Source: Riptortus pedestris
Taxonomy: Eukaryota > Arthropoda > Insecta > Hemiptera > Alydidae
Direction of reading: 5' to 3'
Length of the DNA stretch: 64,000 nucleotides
Assembly: GCA_019009955.1 (NCBI GenBank)
Contig: JADPXZ010000007.1
Span: 256,001 to 320,000, forward strand
The translations under genes and the position numbers were made by a program. Shown piece after piece: positions 51,903-64,000 of this stretch (position 1 is its first letter; every line of letters starts with the position of its first letter). The notes under the pieces are model-generated. The model was given only the letters and a program-made list of their open reading frames with translations. It did not search any database and had not been told where the DNA came from.

Positions 51903-53399
51903 ATGGCGACGAGGAAAACGGTACGACAAAAAGATTTGGAGCAGTATTTGAAGAAAAGGAAGGTACTAGAATTGCGCTTGAACAAATTAAAAGATGATTT
52001 ACCTAAATGTGGAAATTCTCATGATACACTTACCTACTACACTGAAAATGTTTCAACAATATGGACTGAAATCGAAGATAGACAGTTAAATATTGAACTT
52101 TACACAACTTCAATAGAAAATGAACTAGAAAATAGATGGTACTTGGAAGAAATACATGAACAAATACAAATTACCCTTGAAGCAGAAAGGAAAAAGTTCA
52201 ATACAGGCACTGCAATGGCTATTTCTGAAATACACCAGAATGCAGCGAACATTCCTTTTCAACCATATACACAGGAGGAAAGTTTCCAAAACTTCACTCG
52301 GCGGTTTGAAAACTACATCTAGTTACGAGGAAACGTAAGTCCTGCAAACAAGGTAAATCTATTCTTACAAGCAATCACACCACAAATGCATGAACAGCTT
52401 CGTGTTATTTGCATACCAGAGAATCCACATAATAAAACATATGAAGAATTGATTCAATTACTAATGGCTCAAATAGAACCAAAACCTAGTATTTGGGCTC
52501 GTCAGCACAAATTTACAACACGTAACCAGCTAAGTAATGAATCTATACAAGATTATGCAAATATCCTTAGAAAACTTAGTGTGGATTGCCAGTTTACTTG
52601 TGCAAAATGCAGTGAATCAGTATCTGAAATTTTACTCCGCATGCAGTTTATCAGGGGACTAAAAGACCCTGATATACGTCTTCAACTTCTTCAAAATACA
52701 TTATTACAACCGTTTAAGGATGTAGTTGGACAGGCAGCCACGTTGGAACTAGCAAAGAGTGAATAATTAAGGCACAGGATAAACACGATGACATTCAACA
52801 AGTATCCACCAGCTACAGACAGTACAAGAATGATAAGCCTAAGGTAAATACACAACCTTCTGAGTATCAATCTCGTTTAGAGAAACTAAGGAACAAATGC
52901 TATAGATGTGGTGATGATTCACATAGAGCACATCAATGTAAGTTTAAAAATACTGAATGTAACTTTTGCAAACGTTTTGGCCACTTAGCACGAGTATGCT
53001 TAAGAAAACCAAACCATGAAGTAAAACAATCGGAAGAAAATGTCGAAAGTAAAGATGATAGTACTCATGAAATATATCAACTTCATTTAAAATCAAATGA
53101 CAAGTTCATGATTGAAGTGAAATTGGAAGGGCGGCCCATACCAATGGAATTGGACACGGGTGCAGCACTAAGTATTATATCTTATGAAACATTTAAACTC
53201 AACAAAAGAATTTTCAAAACAAATGTCCAACTCCGGACATATACTGGTTAAATTATCAAACCAAAAGGAGTTGTATTTGTTGAGGTTCAGTACTGATCAA
53301 TGTTTCGTTGGGAAATTGTACATAGTAAACAAGTGTGTAGACTCTATATTTGGAAGAGACTGGATAAGAGAAGTTCAACTTGATGCAGCTGACATATGA
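51903..53399 (+). pseudogene. gag with two zinc knuckles, and protease
   Basis: Gag runs from ATG at 51903, has an in-frame TAG at 52320 and resumes to 52766. After a frame change, two CCHC knuckles follow (CYRCGDDSHRAHQC and CNFCKRFGHLARVC, about 52898-53005). The aspartic protease active site LDTGAA is at 53150 in the same frame. A stop near 53248 and another frame change precede FGRDWIREV. Domains are intact in outline, but no continuous product is possible. Confidence 0.88.
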
Positions 53400-53402
53400 A
53401 CA

Positions 53403-54757
53403 TTGACCTCGAGTGAAGAAAAGGAAGATATTTCAAGACTAGATAAATTGATGAATCAGTATGAAGACATTTTCAAAGAAGGAATTGGAAGAATACCGAA
53501 TGAAAGGGGCCACTTCAATGTAAATGACAAGACTCAACCAATTTACATTAAACCGAGACACATGCCATATGCATTACAGGAAAAAGGAGAAAAAGAACTC
53601 GAACGGTTGGAAACCTTAGGCATAATCACTCGAGTCGAATCTTCTGATTGGGGGACACCAATAGTACCAGTTGTGAAACAAAATGGTTCAGTTAGAATTT
53701 GCACTGATTATAAGGTAACCCTGAACAAAGTTATCAAGGACAATCATTATCCCGTACCCATAATCGATGATATAATGTCAAAAATGCATGGTAGCAAGAT
53801 GTTTTGTACTGTTGACATCCGTAACGCATATCTCACTTGGAAATGGATGAAGACAGTGCTATCATGCAAACGATTAGTACTCATAAAGGATTATTTAAGG
53901 TGAACCGATTAATGTTTGGAGTTAAGGTTGCGCCTTTGGTGTGGCAAAGATTTATGGACAAAACATTACATAATTTAGAAGGTGTACAATGCTTCTTCGA
54001 TGATATAATTGTACAAGGCTCTAATAGGGAACAGCTTTTCCAACGACTAGGTAAAGTCTTTGAACGGCTTAAGATAAATGATTTGAGGCTAAATAGAGAA
54101 AAATGCAAGTTTTTCCAGTCCAAAATTGAATATTTAGGTCACCTGATTGATAGTAAAGGACTACACAAATCAGATAATAAGATAAAAAGTATATTAAAAT
54201 GTAAAAGGCCAGAAAATGTTTCTGAGCTCCGAACTTTTCTGGGCCTAGCAAATTATTACAACAAATTCATAAAGAATTTGGCAACACTACTACATCCGTT
54301 AAATCAGCTACTACGGAAAGGAAACATGTTCAACTGGAGTCCATCTTGTGAAACAAGTTTTCAGAAGATTAAGAATATTATCACAAGTGATGACGTTTTG
54401 GTGCACTTTGATCCTAACTTGCCTCTGGTCTTGGCTACTGATGCTTCACCAGTAGGTTTGGGAGCCGTTTTATCTCACCGCTACAGCGATGGGACTGACA
54501 GACCAATATCTTTCGCATCTCGCTCGTTGACAAAAGCTGAACAGAGATACTCTCAAATCGACAAGGAAGCCTTGGGAATATATTGGGGCTTGAAGAAGTT
54601 TTTTCCTTTTTGCTATGGGCGAAAATTTACATTGATTACAGATCACAAACCATTAGTATCGATTTTCAATCCTGCAAAGACCTTACCAACAATCTCAGCA
54701 ACAAGGATATTCAATTATGCTCACTTTCTCTCCGGTTTTAACTATGATATAGAGTAG
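53403..54757 (+). pseudogene. Reverse transcriptase and RNase H
   Basis: 53403-53840 holds the RT fingers (RICTDYKVTLN, CTVDIRNAYL). One frame change near 53835 leads to 53837-54757, with FGVKVAPLVWQRFMD, the catalytic FFDDIIV, LGHLIDSKGL, NYYNKFIKNL, and RNase H residues in LATDASPVGLGAVL, DKEALGIYWG and ITDHKPL. It ends at an in-frame TAG (54755). Confidence 0.92.
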
Positions 54758-55920
54758 AGGCAAACTGCTCATCATTCCAATGCTGATTATCTCTCACGGT
54801 TTCCCACTGAACTGGCCAGAGAAAATGCTGTAGATGGCCTCTCTAAATACCAGATAAACCAACTGGAGACACTCAATGTCAGCAGTACCATAGTGGCTAG
54901 GGAAACTCGTAAAGATTCAGTTCTGGCGCCAATCTTACAAGCTTTAAAATCAGGACAAAGTTTAGAACAATATGGATTTCATGATAACGAGCTGTCTATT
55001 CAAGATGATTGTGTACTGAAAGGCTGGAGAGTTATGATACCTCATTCTCTCAGATCACATCTGCTTCGAGAACTTCATGTGGCTCATCTGGGAGGAATGA
55101 AAATGAAGGCCTTAGCTCGCAGCTTTTGCTGGTGGAAAAACATGGACAAGGATATTGAAGAGATGGTTGCAGAATGTCGACAATGCATTGAAAAACGTAA
55201 CAACCCAAGAAAAACTGTCCACCCATGGGAACATCCTTCTAAACCATGGGAGAGGATGCACGTTGATTTCTTAGGAACAACAGATGGTCAACAGTACCTT
55301 ATATTAGTTGATGCTTGTAGTAACTGGGTAGAAGTTATACCAACAAAAACAACTACAAGTACCTGGACAACCAAGAATTACGACGAATATTTTCAATTTT
55401 TGGTTTTCCTTACATATTGGTATCCGATAATGGAAGACAGTTTATTTCCCAAGAGTTCGAAACCTTCATGAATGAATGTGGAGTTGTTCACAAAACATCT
55501 GCGCCATACCATCCGAATTCAAACGGTCAGGCTACCAAGAAGGCGTTAAAATCTATGGAGGGAGAACGGGGAACACTACAAAATAAAGTGCAAAAACTCC
55601 TAATGCAACTCAGACAATCGCCCAATGCTACTGGAACATCAGCTTATCATCTAATGTTTGGAAGGAACATCAGGACGAACCTCTCCATAATTGTTCCAAC
55701 ATTAGAAACAAGGATACATCGGGAAATGGAACTCCAAGTCGGAATCAATAGGAAATTTAAGGTTGGAGATAAGGTGCAAGCTCGAGAGTATGTCAACGGG
55801 TCAACCAAATGGCACATAGGCCGTATAACAAGGGAATGCGATGTACATCGATGTTCTAGATGATGGGCGCATCCTCAAAAGACATGTTGACCAGCTCATC
55901 CCACGGAAGGCACCACACCA
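54758..55920 (+). pseudogene. Integrase, catalytic glutamate lost
   Basis: Follows the TAG in the same frame: SNADYLSRFP, then a zinc-binding HHCC domain (HVAHLGGMKMKALARSF ... CRQC), then VDFLGTTDGQQYL with the first Asp. A frame change near 55400 leads to VSDNGRQF (second Asp) and YHPNSNGQATKKAL. Counting 35 residues from the second Asp lands on Thr (NGQAT), where the D,D35E family has Glu (NGQAE). Integration activity should be lost independently of the frameshifts. Confidence 0.9.
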
Positions 55921-55939
55921 CTGCAAATAGACGAGGAGC

Positions 55940-56122
55940 TCTTACATATGATTATTGATTTAAACTTGTGAACATATGATTAGTGTTTTTCTTTTGTTAC
56001 CACATGGTTTCTTCTTGAGGTTATACTACTGTTAAGTTACACCACATTGTTTTCTGTGTTTACATTTTGAATTAAAAAGAACATTCATGTTATTAATATG
56101 TGCAGTTATTTAAGGAAACAAA
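55940..56122 (+). repeat. 3' LTR
   Basis: Matches the 5' LTR almost base for base. It begins TCTTACATATG instead of TGTTACATATG. Other differences are TTTCTTCTTG for TTTTTTCTTG and one A/C change near 56028. Confidence 0.9.
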
Positions 56123-56575
56123 ACATTTATTCTCTATCTTGAATATTAACCGAGATATTTGCATTTGTATTCTGTGTGTAGTCACCAGTAGGCTATGTTC
56201 GGACTTTCCGCCGAGAGCTCTGGCGGCCGTTTCCATAACTATTCGTCCCTCGTGAATAGGTTTAGAGGTTAGGGTAACTGTGTTTTGGGGCTAGAAACTA
56301 CTGGGTTATTACGTCCTAAATAATGTTTTAGGTTTAGAGGTTTCTTACTACTACAGTTGTTATTAGGCAGATTTGTCTATTGTAAAACTTCTCGTGGGAA
56401 ATCTGCTTAGTTTACGCAGCGCCTGCCGCACAGAATTTGGTTATTAATTGTGGACGGCTAACGGATGAGAGTGAGCTTCCCGCTAGTTGGGCCTTTGCCA
56501 CAACTGTTGGGCTCTCGTATGTACATTTCTCAATTGTATAACTTGACGCTGGGTTTACGCAGCCGTTGTGTGACA
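56123..56575 (-). repeat. Family A element, part 3, and a further A-like end
   Basis: Continues TTATTCTCTATCTTG immediately after the LTR element. Two GCTTAGTTTACGCAGC-type ends (about 56405 and 56560) show that it includes a duplicated end, the second one about 30 nt from exon 1 of gene 2. Confidence 0.75.
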
Positions 56576-56599
56576 CGGTCTATATTTTTGTGTTGCCAG

Positions 56600-63945
<7,346 letters not shown>

Positions 63946-64000
63946 TCCATCCATATCTAACATACTCCATTCACCCAGCACCAACACATGCATATTCCAT

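Larger units (their letters stand above)
51719..56122 (+). mobile_element. Ty3/gypsy-type LTR retrotransposon, recent but disabled (4.4 kb)
   Basis: Two ~182-bp LTRs flank gag, protease, RT, RNase H and integrase in Ty3/gypsy order. The target sequence ACATTT is repeated at 51713-51718 and 56123-56128. The LTRs differ at only a few sites by eye, yet the coding part has several stops and frame changes (around 52320, 52766, 53248, 53290, 53835, 54755 and 55400) and no envelope gene. It likely arrived as a defective copy or decayed quickly. Confidence 0.93.

Overview
This is animal nuclear DNA, most likely from an insect. Genes are split by GT-AG introns. Mobile elements are of types common in insects: mariner, Tc1-like, pogo-like, Merlin-like, a DUF4817-type transposon, a Ty3/gypsy-type LTR element, and I-group and RTE-like LINEs. 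Satellites and (TA)n/(GA)n tracts fill much of the rest. I cannot name the species from sequence alone.

Only three host genes can be supported. Two are tandem, same-strand paralogues of a calcyphosin-like EF-hand protein: gene 1 at 19425-24433 and gene 2 at 56600-63945, both on +. Both have four exons of exactly 146/178/207/102 nt with the same intron phases, and each predicts 210 aa with the intact layout of CAPS/CAPSL proteins. Their introns are swollen by repeats. In gene 1, the 3' half of exon 1 plus its splice donor is tandemly copied nine more times inside intron 1. The third gene is on the minus strand (exons 10353-10390, 8534-8622, 8223-8289, 7886-8010, 6921-7811, possibly also 12833-12871). 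I inferred it from splice sites whose phases agree across all junctions. Its family is unknown. Its last exon holds a coding 33-bp minisatellite, and an intron holds two further minisatellites.

Layout: 1-2670, repeat flank and an eleven-copy 177-bp satellite; 2671-6811, unassigned block, repeats, a 26-bp satellite and a CT tract; 6900-10400, the minus-strand gene; 10470-16620, nested transposons (a 616-bp Tc1 derivative inside family A, and a mariner inside the catalytic region of a LINE); 16621-18180, unassigned DNA with a 40-bp minisatellite; 18183-24433, repeat then gene 1; 24434-29440, broken I-group LINEs including a tail-to-tail pair; 29830-31000, foldback structure around a Merlin derivative with an 8-bp target duplication; 31300-49600, mostly repeat families R and A with a second Tc1 derivative, a pogo-like MITE, a 366-bp insertion and a long GA tract; 49595-56575, a family A copy split by a DUF4817 transposon and a Ty3/gypsy element; 56600-63945, gene 2 with a LINE+mariner nest in intron 1, a GA tract in intron 2 and repeats in intron 3.

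Repeat labels are my own. Family A has ends sharing AGCAGATTTSCC and an inverted AAATATCTC pair. Family R starts CTAGCTGAGATAGCCGGC and ends near a (TA)n tail. Family B is a set of about 180-240 bp repeats with the motif ATCTCCGTTATTATGAGTC. Family C is a ~610-bp element with a strong terminal hairpin around GACGAAAGTAG.
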